From Flavobacterium psychrophilum (lineage in GTDB: Bacteria; Bacteroidota; Bacteroidia; Flavobacteriales; Flavobacteriaceae): a DNA stretch of 24,530 nucleotides. This document shows positions 6,090-15,014 of this stretch, in pieces. Where the stretch lies: assembly GCA_945905915.1 (NCBI GenBank), contig CAMDQL010000019.1, positions 1 to 24,530 of the forward strand, in the 5' to 3' direction. The notes beneath the pieces were generated by a model, which saw nothing but the letters and a program-made list of their open reading frames with translations, did not search any database and was not told the DNA's origin. A program made the translations under genes and the position numbers. Positions within the stretch are counted from its first letter, which is position 1; each line of letters starts with the position of its first letter.

Positions 6090-7871
6090 ATGCTGCAAAA
6101 AATCATAATCATATTGGTCTTTTTGAATTCGTTTTGGGTTTCGGCACAAAACGAGCAACTGGCATTGCAATATTTTGACGATGGCGAATTTGAAAAGGCA
6201 CTCACTATTTTTGAAGAAAGTTCGCAAAAGCAACCTTCTAATTTTTTCTTTTTCCAAAAAATTATTGAATGCCAACAACAATTAAAACAATATGATAAAG
6301 CGGAAGAAGTTATTTTAAAAAGAAAAGACAAAAATAATCAACCTCTTTTGTTGATTGAACTAGGCTATAATTACCAATTGCAAAAAAACACAGATAAAGC
6401 CGAAAAAAATTATGATTTGGCTATTCAAGAAGTTGAAAAAGAACCCAATTATGCCTATCAAGTTGCTAATTCTTTTGAAAAGAAAGTTCTATTAGAATGG
6501 GCATTAAAAGCCTATGAAACGGCACAAAAGAAAAATCCAAAACTAAATTTTGATTATCAATCAGCCTTACTTCAGGGGCAATTAGGCAAACTAGACCTAA
6601 TGCTCCAAAAATTACTCGATTATAGTTATTCAAATCAAGAAAATACCGCGTTAGTTCAAAATCAATTGAGCCGATTTTTACTAGATGATGTTGATGATGC
6701 ATTTGCTAACGAAATTAAAAAAGGGCTACTGCTAAAAACACAAAAATCACAAGATGTCTATTGGAACCAATTTTTGAGTTGGTATTTTGTACAACAAAAA
6801 GAATACGGAAAAGCATTTGTTCAAGAAAAAGCGGTTTATAAACGAAATCCTGATAGTTTTTATAACATTGTAACGCTAGCAAAATTGGCTATTGATGAAA
6901 AGCAAAATGAAGAGGCAACTTCTATCCTAACATTTGTATTAGAAAATACCGACAACTTAGATTTACAAATGCAAGCACATCATTTTTTAGTGTCTATGGA
7001 AATTGAATCGGCATTAGAAAAGGATTATTTAGCCTTAGATCTAAAATTGCAAGGTTTATTGAAAAAATATGGAATCACTCCTTTTTCTTTGGAACTTCAG
7101 ATACTTACTGCCCATTTTGAGGCATTTTATTTAAAACAAACTGATTTAGGAAAACAACTTCTTCAAAACGCCCTTCAATTACCATTGAACATCAGAGAAG
7201 AATCTAGAGTTAAAATGGAATTAGCCGATATTATGGTGTATGATGAAAAATTCAATCAGGCTATTTTATATTATGCCCAAGTAGAAGAAAATCTAAAAAA
7301 TGATGTGATCGCCCATGAAGCAAGTTTTAAATTAGCCAAAGCCAATTTTTATAAAAGAGATTTCGATTGGACATTACAGCAAGTAAAAAATTTAAAACAA
7401 TCGCCCAGTTTATTGATAGCAAATGATGCAGTTGAGTTGTTTTTATTAATCGAAGATAATTCGGTAGAAGATAGTTTACGAATTGCACTCAAAGATTATG
7501 CAAAAGCTGATTTCCAATTGTACCAAAAGAAAAATGATGAAGCCTTGCAATCGTTTTTAACTATTTTACAAAAGCACAAAGGCAAAAGCATCGAAGAAAG
7601 TACGCTGTTTAAAGTTGGTAAACTCTACGAAGAAAAGAACGATTATGCAAAAGCAATTCAATTTTATCAAAGCATATTAGAACAGCACAAAGACGGAATT
7701 TATAAAGATGAAGCCTTATTTTTTTCGGCAGAAATTTATCGCAAGCATCTTTTAGATAACGAAAAAGCAAAACAATTATATGAGAAAATAGTCTTGGAAC
7801 ATCCCGATAGTTTGTATTTTACCGAAAGTAGAAAACAATATCGAACGTTGCGAGGAGATTCAACGATTTAA
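6090..7871 (+). CDS. Secreted/periplasmic tetratricopeptide repeat protein
   Basis: A 593-residue helical-repeat protein with a signal peptide (MLQKIIIILVFLNSFWVSAQ, cleavage about residue 20). TPR-like units run along the whole chain: ALQYFDDGEFEKALTIFEE near 25-45, YDKAEEVIL near 75, and DEALQSFLTILQKHKG and DYAKAIQFYQSILEQHKDG near 490-540, ending DNEKAKQLYEKIVLEHPDS. TPR arrays mediate protein binding; no catalytic domain is visible. From memory, a TPR protein between serS and a DUF4286 gene is common in Flavobacteriaceae, but its partner is unknown to me. Its start codon touches the serS hairpin, so it is either transcribed by read-through or from a promoter I could not identify. Confidence 0.85.
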   Translation: MLQKIIIILVFLNSFWVSAQNEQLALQYFDDGEFEKALTIFEESSQKQPSNFFFFQKIIECQQQLKQYDKAEEVILKRKDKNNQPLLLIELGYNYQLQKNTDKAEKNYDLAIQEVEKEPNYAYQVANSFEKKVLLEWALKAYETAQKKNPKLNFDYQSALLQGQLGKLDLMLQKLLDYSYSNQENTALVQNQLSRFLLDDVDDAFANEIKKGLLLKTQKSQDVYWNQFLSWYFVQQKEYGKAFVQEKAVYKRNPDSFYNIVTLAKLAIDEKQNEEATSILTFVLENTDNLDLQMQAHHFLVSMEIESALEKDYLALDLKLQGLLKKYGITPFSLELQILTAHFEAFYLKQTDLGKQLLQNALQLPLNIREESRVKMELADIMVYDEKFNQAILYYAQVEENLKNDVIAHEASFKLAKANFYKRDFDWTLQQVKNLKQSPSLLIANDAVELFLLIEDNSVEDSLRIALKDYAKADFQLYQKKNDEALQSFLTILQKHKGKSIEESTLFKVGKLYEEKNDYAKAIQFYQSILEQHKDGIYKDEALFFSAEIYRKHLLDNEKAKQLYEKIVLEHPDSLYFTESRKQYRTLRGDSTI

Positions 7872-7904
7872 TTTTTCAAATAAAGTTTGAATTTTGCCTT
7901 TATT

Positions 7905-7943
7905 CTTTGCGACCTTTGCGAAAAACTTAGCGTTCTTTGCGTT
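7905..7943 (+). repeat. CTTTGCG intergenic repeat, copy 1
   Basis: A 39-base sequence with CTTTGCG-type heptads and a central TTTGCGAAAAAC. It resembles the minus-strand reading of 23166-23204: 30 of 39 bases identical without gaps, better with one shift. It ends 28 bases before the DUF4286 ATG and is oriented the same way relative to its downstream gene as copy 2. From memory, similar sequences recur between genes in flavobacterial genomes; that cannot be confirmed here. Confidence 0.6.
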
Positions 7944-7971
7944 ATAATAGTAAACTTGAAATTTATTAAAA

Positions 7972-8298
7972 ATGATTATATACAACGTAACGATAAACGT
8001 AGATGAAAGCATTCACCACGATTGGGTAAAATGGATGCAAAACAAACATATTAATGAGGTGTTAGCAACAGGTTTGTTTACTCATGCTAAAATGGTGAAG
8101 GTTTTGGTGGAAGAAGAAATGGGCGGTACTACCTATGCCGTTCAATATTTCACCGATTCTAAAACAAAATTAGAAAGCTATTACCAAAATCATGCACCAA
8201 AATTACGCCAAGAAGGGTTACAATTATTTGGTGACAAAATGTTGGCTTTTAGAACAGAGTTAGAGGTTTTGGAAGAATTCTACACAAAGGAAAATTAG
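7972..8298 (+). CDS. DUF4286 family protein
   Basis: A small cytosolic protein of 108 residues, beginning MIIYNVTINVDESIHHDWVK and containing GTTYAVQYFTDS and EFRTELEVLEEF-like C-terminal residues (actual AFRTELEVLEEF). This matches DUF4286, a Bacteroidota family related in fold to ferredoxin-like alpha-beta dimeric domains. No function is established that I know of. It abuts rsmA with no gap (TAG then ATG), so it is surely co-transcribed with it, and a link to ribosome maturation is possible but unproven. The repeat at 7905-7943 lies in its upstream region, which shows TAAACTTG (one mismatch from a -7 box) but no clear -33 box. Confidence 0.85.
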   Translation: MIIYNVTINVDESIHHDWVKWMQNKHINEVLATGLFTHAKMVKVLVEEEMGGTTYAVQYFTDSKTKLESYYQNHAPKLRQEGLQLFGDKMLAFRTELEVLEEFYTKEN

Positions 8299-9078
8299 AT
8301 GGATAAAGTAAGCGCAAAAAAACACTTAGGACAACACTTCCTAAAAGACGAAAGCATTGCAAAGGATATTGCCGATACACTTTCGCTGGAAGGTTATTCA
8401 AAAATTTTGGAAATTGGTCCAGGAATGGGTGTTTTGACTAAATATTTATTGGATAAACCCACTGAAACTTTTGTCATTGAAATCGATAAAGAATCGGTTG
8501 AATATTTAGGCGTTCATTTTTCCAAATTAGAAAATCACATTATTTCAAAGGATTTTTTAAAATATGATTTGAACGAAGTTTTTAATGGCGAACCTTTTGC
8601 TATCATTGGGAATTTTCCGTATAATATTTCGACACAAATTGTGTTCAAAACACTAGAAATGCGCAATCAAATTCCAGAATTTGCTGGGATGTTCCAAAAA
8701 GAAGTTGCCCAACGCATTTGCGAGAAAAAAGGAAGTAAAGTATACGGAATTTTATCGGTTTTAACCCAAGCTTTTTACGATGCCGAATACTTATTCACGG
8801 TTCCGCCAGAAGTTTTTAATCCGCCGCCAAAAGTAGATTCGGGTGTGTTGCGCTTAAGACGAAAAGCAGATTTTTCATTACCTTGTGACGAAAAATTATT
8901 TTTCCGAGTAGTTAAAACGGCCTTTCAACAACGAAGAAAAACATTACGAAATAGTTTAAAATCGTTCAATTTCTCTGATAATTTAAAAGAAGATAGTATC
9001 TTTGACCTTCGTCCGGAGCAATTAACGGTAGAGCAGTTTATCGAAATTACTCAAAAAATAACAGCCGATGGAGTTTAA
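8299..9078 (+). CDS. rsmA: 16S rRNA (adenine1518-N6/adenine1519-N6)-dimethyltransferase RsmA (KsgA)
   Basis: It dimethylates the two adjacent adenines of the 3'-terminal helix of 16S rRNA with SAM, a late checkpoint of 30S assembly. The 259 residues include the N-terminal KKHLGQHFL signature, the SAM-binding EIGPGMG at 38-44, acidic motif II (VIEIDKE near 60), and the catalytic NFPY at 105-108 (N[LIF]PY class). [15 protein letters not shown] and [12 protein letters not shown] mark the C-terminal half. The length is normal. It starts immediately after DUF4286, and its last 11 bases overlap mgtE, which implies translational coupling. Confidence 0.97.
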   Translation: MDKVSAKKHLGQHFLKDESIAKDIADTLSLEGYSKILEIGPGMGVLTKYLLDKPTETFVIEIDKESVEYLGVHFSKLENHIISKDFLKYDLNEVFNGEPFAIIGNFPYNISTQIVFKTLEMRNQIPEFAGMFQKEVAQRICEKKGSKVYGILSVLTQAFYDAEYLFTVPPEVFNPPPKVDSGVLRLRRKADFSLPCDEKLFFRVVKTAFQQRRKTLRNSLKSFNFSDNLKEDSIFDLRPEQLTVEQFIEITQKITADGV

Positions 9079-10420
9079 AATCAGCAGAGAGTTTCTATCT
9101 GAAATAGAACAACTTATAAGTGAAAACAAGGCGCAAGAGTTACTTTTGCTTCTTGAAGATATTCACTTTGCTGATATTGCCGAAATCATGGAAGAACTCG
9201 ATGATCACGGAGCGGCTTACATATTTAACACCTTAGATTCGGAAAAAACAGCCGAAATCTTATTAGAATTAGATGATGAAGTTCGGGAAAAAATCTTACG
9301 AAACTTATCCCCAAAAGAAATCGCCGAAGAGTTAGACGAACTTAGTACAGACGACGCGGCAGATATTATTGCCGAATTACCTCAACACAAAAAAGAACAA
9401 GTAATCTCGGAACTTGAAGATGTTGAGCACGCTAAAGATATTGTTGATTTATTACGTTATGATGAAGATACTGCGGGTGGTTTAATGGGAAAAGAGCTTG
9501 TAAAAGTAAACGAAAACTGGAACGTGTTAACCTGCGTAAAAGAAATGCGTTTACAAGCCGAAAATGTTTCAAGAGTTCATTCTATATATGTTATCGATGA
9601 CGAAGAGCGATTAAAAGGTCGTCTATCGTTAAAAGATCTATTAACTACCTCAACAAAAACACCTATTAGCCAGGTTTATATCAAAAAAGTAGACTATGTA
9701 AAAGTAGACACTAAAGATGTAGAAGTGGCGCGCATCATGCAAAAATATGACTTGGAAGCCATTCCAGTGGTGGATGAATTGGGTCGATTAGTTGGGCGTA
9801 TTACCATTGATGATATTATTGACGTAATTAAAGATGAAGCCGACAAAGATTACCAGTTAGCAGCGGGTATCTCACAAGACGTTGAGGCCGATGACAGTGT
9901 CTTAGAACTAACTAAAGCGCGTTTACCCTGGTTAGTTTTAGCATTATTTGGCGGATTTATTTCAGTGCATGTTTTGGGTATTTTTGAACCCATCATGAAA
10001 TTACATCCCGAATTATTTTTCTTTACACCACTTATTGCGGCAATGGCAGGAAATGTAGGGGTGCAATCTTCGGCAATTATAGTTCAAGGTTTAGCTAATA
10101 ATACCATTATTGGACCCATAATAGAACGATTATTAAAAGAATTGTCGTTGAGTTTATTAAACGGAGTTATTCTTTCGGTCATCTTATTAGCGGGCAGTTA
10201 TTTCTTATTAGGGTATGAAATTCATGTAGGTTATACGGTAGCAATTGCACTACTTACTGTAATTATTATTGCATCATTAATTGGAACTTTTATTCCGATC
10301 ATCTTAAATAAATATGGCGTTGACCCAGCATTAGCAACGGGTCCGTTCATTACTACAAGTAACGACATCTTAGGAATTCTAACCTATTTTACGATTGCAA
10401 AGATTATTTTAGGGATATAA
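9068..10420 (+). CDS. mgtE: Magnesium transporter MgtE
   Basis: An inner-membrane Mg2+ channel gated by cytosolic magnesium. The 450 residues follow the family order: an acidic N domain of helical repeats (about 1-130), two CBS domains (about 138-258, with [19 protein letters not shown] at 231-249), a plug helix, then five membrane helices from about 285. The pore signature is [11 protein letters not shown], with GNVGVQ at 328-333. The many Asp and Glu residues in the N and CBS domains are the Mg2+ sensor. The ATG at 9068 overlaps the end of rsmA by 11 bases in another frame. No terminator is visible after the stop. Confidence 0.97.
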   Translation: MEFKISREFLSEIEQLISENKAQELLLLLEDIHFADIAEIMEELDDHGAAYIFNTLDSEKTAEILLELDDEVREKILRNLSPKEIAEELDELSTDDAADIIAELPQHKKEQVISELEDVEHAKDIVDLLRYDEDTAGGLMGKELVKVNENWNVLTCVKEMRLQAENVSRVHSIYVIDDEERLKGRLSLKDLLTTSTKTPISQVYIKKVDYVKVDTKDVEVARIMQKYDLEAIPVVDELGRLVGRITIDDIIDVIKDEADKDYQLAAGISQDVEADDSVLELTKARLPWLVLALFGGFISVHVLGIFEPIMKLHPELFFFTPLIAAMAGNVGVQSSAIIVQGLANNTIIGPIIERLLKELSLSLLNGVILSVILLAGSYFLLGYEIHVGYTVAIALLTVIIIASLIGTFIPIILNKYGVDPALATGPFITTSNDILGILTYFTIAKIILGI

Positions 10421-10449
10421 TTCATCTATTTTTTTCGTTCGCTTTTATT

Positions 10450-10485
10450 TTTGTTAATATTATTTGACTAAATAAACTAAATTTG
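10450..10485 (+). promoter_or_regulatory. Candidate promoter of the secreted sugar dehydrogenase gene
   Basis: TTTG (10450-10453) and TAAATTTG (10478-10485) are 24 bases apart, slightly long for the Bacteroidota consensus. The -7 box matches exactly and ends 19 bases before the ATG at 10505. Confidence 0.4.
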
Positions 10486-10504
10486 AACTTCTAATATATT
10501 GTCA

Positions 10505-11899
10505 ATGAAAAAAATTATACTCTTTATCATTACACTTTTTGCTTTTTCGGTTTCAGCGCAAACGGTAGCTGTACAAACTTTTGCCACAGGTTTATCCAAT
10601 GCAGTAGCACTAGTTCATCCGCCGGCCGACTCTCGCCTATTTGTAGTTCAAAAAGGAGGTTTAATTCGAATTGTTAATTCGAACGGAACGATCAATGCTA
10701 CACCATTTTTAACTGTTACTGGATTGAGTACTGAAAGTGAGCAAGGTTTACTTGGATTGGCTTTTCATCCTAATTATGCTACTAATGGTTTCTTTTATAT
10801 CAATTACACGAACACTGCTGGCGACACTATTATTGCTAGATATAGTGTTTCTACTAATCCAGATATAGCCAATACTACTGCTAACATTTTAATGACTGTG
10901 GACCAACCATTCAATAATCATAATGGTGGGAGTTTAGCATTTGGGCGCGATGGTTTTTTATACATCGGATTGGGTGATGGTGGAAGTGGCGGTGATCCAC
11001 AAGGCTATTCTCAAAACATGACTGTAGATCCTAATTTTCCTAGTAGAGTAATGTTAGGTAAAATGCTTCGAATAGATGTTGATACTACTTTTGGGTCATT
11101 AAATTATGGTATTCCATCAACTAATCCTTATGCGACCACTGCTGGTCTTCGCGAAATTTGGGCAATTGGTTTACGCAATCCATGGAAATATTCATTTAAT
11201 AGATTAAACGGAGATTTATGGATAGCTGATGTTGGTCAGAGTACTCGTGAAGAAATCAATAAAACAACATTCCCTTTCCCTAATATAGGTTTAAATTATG
11301 GCTGGCGATGTTTTGAAGGAACTTCTGTTTTTAGCACAAGTGGTTGCCCAACATTTGCGAACACAGTTGCGCCTTTTACAGATTATGTTTATGGTTCCAA
11401 TGACAGATGTTCTATCACCGGTGGTTATTTTTACACAGGTACTTTATATCCAAATTTTGCAAACAAATATATTTTTGCCGATTATTGTACCGCAGAAATA
11501 GGACTTGTTGACGCTTCAGGTGTGATTACTTGGAATGTAAACTTGCCAGGTGTAATTACTTCTTTTGGCGAAGACGTTAACGGTGAATTATATATTACAA
11601 ATGGCTCTTCTGTTTCAAAATTAGTAGATACTTCACTCAGTACGCCATCTCTTAACGAAAGTGAAGTTACTATTTTCCCAAATCCAGCTACTAATGAATT
11701 ATACATAAAGAATAACAATAATTTGGCATTACAAAATATTTCTATTGCCGACCTAACTGGTAAAGTCGTTTTTAATCAAGATATTCAAAACATAGATTCA
11801 AACGCAGTAAACATATCTAGTTTAGCCAAAGGAATGTATTTAGTTACTTTGGAAACACAAAGTGGTCTAACTGCAACATCAAAAATTATCAAACAATAA
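10505..11899 (+). CDS. Secreted PQQ-dependent sugar dehydrogenase-like protein (GSDH fold) with T9SS sorting domain
   Basis: A 464-residue exported protein. The signal peptide is MKKIILFIITLFAFSVSAQ. The body is a six-bladed propeller of the glucose/sorbosone dehydrogenase family: GLLGLAFHPNY near 80, NHNGGSLAFGRDGFLYIGLG near 137, GLRNPWKYSFN near 221, ADVGQSTREEIN near 240 and GLNYGWRCFEG near 262. The C-terminal 75 residues (IFPNPATNELYI to the end) are a T9SS type A sorting domain. Family members oxidise sugars with PQQ, but many Bacteroidota members have unknown substrates and cofactors, and no PQQ synthesis gene is in the window. An in-frame TTG two codons upstream (10499) is possible, but the ATG gives the usual signal peptide start. 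It converges on the aldo/keto reductase gene with one base between stop codons. Confidence 0.88.
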   Translation: MKKIILFIITLFAFSVSAQTVAVQTFATGLSNAVALVHPPADSRLFVVQKGGLIRIVNSNGTINATPFLTVTGLSTESEQGLLGLAFHPNYATNGFFYINYTNTAGDTIIARYSVSTNPDIANTTANILMTVDQPFNNHNGGSLAFGRDGFLYIGLGDGGSGGDPQGYSQNMTVDPNFPSRVMLGKMLRIDVDTTFGSLNYGIPSTNPYATTAGLREIWAIGLRNPWKYSFNRLNGDLWIADVGQSTREEINKTTFPFPNIGLNYGWRCFEGTSVFSTSGCPTFANTVAPFTDYVYGSNDRCSITGGYFYTGTLYPNFANKYIFADYCTAEIGLVDASGVITWNVNLPGVITSFGEDVNGELYITNGSSVSKLVDTSLSTPSLNESEVTIFPNPATNELYIKNNNNLALQNISIADLTGKVVFNQDIQNIDSNAVNISSLAKGMYLVTLETQSGLTATSKIIKQ

Positions 11900-11900
11900 T

Positions 11901-12941
11901 TTAAGGTGCGGGATTCGGAATTAATTCCTGGATTTTATCAATTTCAGCAACTAATTCATCCGATAAAACAACATCAAAAGCTTGAATGTTTTCTTGTAAT
12001 TGTTCCATGCTTGTAGCACCAATAATTGTTGACATTACAAATTTTTGACGATGCACAAATGCAATAGCCATTTGCGTCAATGTTAATCCATTTGCTTCTG
12101 CTAATTCCTTATATAATTTAGTGGCTTTGAAACAATTTTCGTTTGTGTAACGGTTGAAATTTCGAAACAAATCCAATCTCGAATTTTTTTCTATGCCGTT
12201 CAAATGTTTTCCTGTTAAATAACCAAACCCTAACGGAGAATAGGCTAACAACCCAACATTTTCTCGCATACCAATTTCTGATAAACCTACTTCATACAAT
12301 CTATTTAACAATGAAAACGGATTTTGTATTGTGGCAATTCTTGGCAATCCGTGCTTTTCACTTTCCATTAAAAAACGCATCACACCCCACGGATTTTCAT
12401 TGGAAACCCCAATGTGTTTGATTTTTCCTTCTTTAATCAATCCATCATACACGGTTAAAACCTCAAAAATATTATCTTGCCATTTTGGGTCCAATTCTTG
12501 AACACCTCGTTTTTGAAACATGTTCATCACGCGCTCTGGCCAATGCATTTGATACAAATCGATATAATCGGTTTGAAGGTAATTTAAACTCAATTCTACC
12601 GCTTCATGAATGCTTTTCTTAGAAAAATCTAACGGCTGACGAATGTACTCCAAACCTCTATTTGGACCCGCAATTTTTGTAGCGATTACTAATTTTTCCC
12701 GTTCCGAAGCGCCAATTTTTTGAATCCAAGTGCCAATGAACCGTTCAGTACTTCCAAAAATTTGTGCGTTGCCACCAATAGGATACATTTCGGCTGAATC
12801 AATAAAATTAATTCCCTTTTCAAGTGCATAATCCAATTGAAAATGCGCTTCGCTTTCGGTATTTTGATTGCCAAAAGTCATCGTTCCTAAACAGATTTTA
12901 CTGACTTTTAGTTCGGTATTAGGTAGTGTTGTGTAGTTCAT
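11901..12941 (-). CDS. Aldo/keto reductase, Tas-like
   Basis: An NADPH-dependent oxidoreductase of the TIM-barrel AKR superfamily, cytosolic. The 346-residue length, the start MNYTTLPNTELKVSKICLGT and the PNPAP end all parallel E. coli Tas. The catalytic tetrad is visible: Asp and Tyr in DSAEMYP, Lys in VIATKIAGP and His in YQMHWPE. The nucleotide-binding part includes IQNPFSLLNR and IIGATSMEQLQENI. The natural substrate is unknown; Tas was found through suppression of tyrosine auxotrophy in E. coli. A frame extension to a TTG at 12953 adds four residues and is less likely than the ATG at 12941. No terminator is seen between its stop and the convergent gene. Confidence 0.92.
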   Translation of the reverse strand: MNYTTLPNTELKVSKICLGTMTFGNQNTESEAHFQLDYALEKGINFIDSAEMYPIGGNAQIFGSTERFIGTWIQKIGASEREKLVIATKIAGPNRGLEYIRQPLDFSKKSIHEAVELSLNYLQTDYIDLYQMHWPERVMNMFQKRGVQELDPKWQDNIFEVLTVYDGLIKEGKIKHIGVSNENPWGVMRFLMESEKHGLPRIATIQNPFSLLNRLYEVGLSEIGMRENVGLLAYSPLGFGYLTGKHLNGIEKNSRLDLFRNFNRYTNENCFKATKLYKELAEANGLTLTQMAIAFVHRQKFVMSTIIGATSMEQLQENIQAFDVVLSDELVAEIDKIQELIPNPAP

Positions 12942-12991
12942 GTTATGTTTCAAAGTAGCAAAGATACAAAGTAGTATAGGTTATTAAAAAG

Positions 12992-13024
12992 AAAAAAGTC
13001 CAAAGAAATTCTTTGAACTTTTTT
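12992..13024 (-). terminator. Terminator after the OmpA-like lipoprotein gene
   Basis: On the minus strand GTTCAAAG (13018-13011) pairs with CTTTGGAC (13005-12998), with one G-U pair and a 5-base loop, followed by six T (12997-12992). Six A precede the stem, so it could also work on the plus strand, but no plus-strand gene enters it. Confidence 0.75.
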
Positions 13025-13076
13025 GAAAAATAGTATTATGTTATTTCTCCTTCGTCGAAATGACAAATATTGAGGA

Positions 13077-14054
13077 TTACAACTCATTCAACATTTTTGA
13101 AATTTCATCTAACTTAGGCGTTAAAATAATTTCAATTCTTCTGTTTTTAGCTTTCCCTTCTGCAGTTTCATTAGATAACAATGGAGCATATTCACCGCGA
13201 CCAGCAGCTGTTAAATTTTCTTTTTTAACTTTGGCATTAGCCGATAAAATATTCACAATTGCAGTAGCACGCTTGGTAGATAAATCCCAGTTGTTCTCTA
13301 CGCCACCGCCAATAGTTCCGGTAATTTTATCATTATCAGTATGTCCTTCAATTAATACAGAAATTTCAGGATTATCTCCTAATACCTTTCCTACTAAATC
13401 TACTGCTTTTTTTCCTTCGGCACCAACGGTCCAGCTTCCTGATTCAAACAATAATTTGTTTTCCATAGAAACATATACTTTCCCATCTTTTTCTGTTACG
13501 GTTAATCCTTTCCCTTCAAAAGCTTTCAATGATTTTGTTAGTGTTTCTTTTAATTTTTTCATCGCAGCATCTTTATCGGCCATCATTTTTTCCAATTCGG
13601 CCAATCGCTTAGACGATGTTTCTAAGTCTTTTTTCAATTTATTCAATCGATCTTGTTCTGCCGTTAATGCTTTTTGTTTTGCTTCTAATTCGGCTAGCAA
13701 TTGACGGTTTTTATTGATATTTGTTTCTAATGCTTCATTGCTGTCTTTTTCTAAAGCAGCGTAAGAATCCTTTAAATTGTCTAAACTTTTCTTAGTAGCA
13801 GCATAATCTGAAGCAAGTTTATCGCGTTCTGCTTTTGTTTTATCCAATTCGGTTTGTAAATTGGTTTTGTCTATTTCCAATTGGTTCTTACTGGCTTTCA
13901 AAACGCCATTTTCATCTGAAAGTGCGTTATGCTCTTTCTTCAAATCGGCATATTTGTTTTCTAAATCTTGATAGATTTTTTTTGAAACACACGAAGTAGT
14001 TAAACTAAGTACTACAATGGCTAAGGTAATTTTTCTAATCATTTGTATTTTCAT
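13077..14054 (-). CDS. OmpA-family peptidoglycan-binding lipoprotein
   Basis: A 325-residue envelope protein. The N-terminus is a lipoprotein signal ending LTTSC, with the lipidated Cys22. A long Lys/Glu-rich coiled coil (about 28-185) acts as a periplasmic spacer. The OmpA C-terminal domain (about 195-315) has the peptidoglycan-binding signature: IEGHTDND, NWDLSTKRATAIVNIL and the KAKNRRIEIIL end. It probably links the outer membrane to the cell wall. Met5 is an alternative start that gives a more compact signal peptide. It lies 15 bases after exonuclease III on the same strand and is probably co-transcribed with it. A terminator follows. Confidence 0.92.
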   Translation of the reverse strand: MKIQMIRKITLAIVVLSLTTSCVSKKIYQDLENKYADLKKEHNALSDENGVLKASKNQLEIDKTNLQTELDKTKAERDKLASDYAATKKSLDNLKDSYAALEKDSNEALETNINKNRQLLAELEAKQKALTAEQDRLNKLKKDLETSSKRLAELEKMMADKDAAMKKLKETLTKSLKAFEGKGLTVTEKDGKVYVSMENKLLFESGSWTVGAEGKKAVDLVGKVLGDNPEISVLIEGHTDNDKITGTIGGGVENNWDLSTKRATAIVNILSANAKVKKENLTAAGRGEYAPLLSNETAEGKAKNRRIEIILTPKLDEISKMLNEL

Positions 14055-14069
14055 TTTTGATTAATTGAT

Positions 14070-14831
14070 TTATTTTATTTCTACTAAAACAGGGCAATGA
14101 TCTGAATGTTTAGCTTCGGGTAAAATTAAAGCTCTTTGAATTTTTTCTTTCAAAGATTCGGCCGCCAAGCAATAATCGATTCTCCATCCTTTATTATTAT
14201 TTCGAGCATTTGCTCTGTAACTCCACCAACTATAATTGTGTGGTTCTTTGTTCAAATGCCGAAAGGTATCTACAAAACCACTTTTCATAAACCCATCTAA
14301 CCAAGCACGTTCTTCAGGTAAAAACCCAGAAATTCTTGCATTTCTAATTGGATCATGAATATCAATAGCTTCATGACAAATATTATAATCGCCGCAAATC
14401 ACCAAATTAGAAATTTCCTTCTTCAATTGATTAACATAATTTTGAAAATCATCCATATACATAAACTTATGGTCTAATCTATCAATATTCGTACCAGAAG
14501 GCAAATACAAACTCATTACCGATAGCGAATCAAAATCTAATCGTAAATTTCGGCCTTCAAAATCCATATGCGGAATTCCTGTTCCAAAAACTACATTATT
14601 AGGCGCAATTTTTGACAATATCGCTACGCCACTATAGCCTTTTTTTTCTGCTGGAAAATAATATTGGTAGGGATATCCGGCGGCTTCAATTTCAATTTTA
14701 GGGATTTGATCTTCTGTAGCCTTTATTTCTTGCAAACAAATTACATCTGGATTAGCTTGTTGTAACCATTCTAAAAATCCTTTTGTGATGGCTGCACGAA
14801 TTCCATTTACATTGTAAGAGATGATTTTCAT
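14070..14831 (-). CDS. xth: Exodeoxyribonuclease III (AP endonuclease)
   Basis: A DNA repair enzyme that nicks at abasic sites and trims 3' ends. The 253-residue protein shows the whole EEP active site: Asn7 (SYNVNGIR), Glu35 (LQEIKA), Asp148 and Asn150 (GDYNICH), WRIDYCL near 222-228, and the C-terminal SDHCPV with Asp244 and His245. The length is normal for ExoA/Xth. The ATG start gives the canonical MKIISYNVNGIRA. Its promoter region is shared with the divergent acyltransferase gene. A -7-like box is at 14852-14859. Confidence 0.95.
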   Translation of the reverse strand: MKIISYNVNGIRAAITKGFLEWLQQANPDVICLQEIKATEDQIPKIEIEAAGYPYQYYFPAEKKGYSGVAILSKIAPNNVVFGTGIPHMDFEGRNLRLDFDSLSVMSLYLPSGTNIDRLDHKFMYMDDFQNYVNQLKKEISNLVICGDYNICHEAIDIHDPIRNARISGFLPEERAWLDGFMKSGFVDTFRHLNKEPHNYSWWSYRANARNNNKGWRIDYCLAAESLKEKIQRALILPEAKHSDHCPVLVEIK

Positions 14832-14851
14832 ATCTTGTCTTAGCTTTTGAC

Positions 14852-14859
14852 CAAAAGTA
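14852..14859 (-). promoter_or_regulatory. Candidate -7 box for xth
   Basis: The minus strand reads TACTTTTG, an exact TAnnTTTG match, ending 20 bases before the xth ATG. No TTTG is found 17-23 bases upstream, so only half of the promoter is supported. Confidence 0.35.
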
Positions 14860-14954
14860 GTAAAAAGGATTCTAATATTAAAGATTCAGGTGAACGTTTT
14901 TTAAAAAAGTAGTATTCAAAAATATCACAAATTTCTTGTTTTAATTATAAATTC

Positions 14955-14989
14955 TTTGAGCCATCAATTCAATAGAATTGTTATCTTTG
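14955..14989 (+). promoter_or_regulatory. Candidate acyltransferase promoter with internal inverted repeat
   Basis: TTTG (14955-14958) and TATCTTTG (14982-14989) are 23 bases apart, and the -7 box ends 25 bases before the ATG. Between them CAATTC-AATA-GAATTG (14965-14980) is a perfect 6-bp inverted repeat, well placed for a repressor. Confidence 0.5.
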
Positions 14990-15014
14990 TTTCTTGCTCA
15001 ATAAACAAAAATAA

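Noticed and set aside
13060..13704. 214-codon open frame on the plus strand opposite the OmpA-like gene
   Set aside because: It is antisense to a well-supported coding frame, is rich in Ser and Phe as expected from the complement of Lys/Glu codons, and matches no family.
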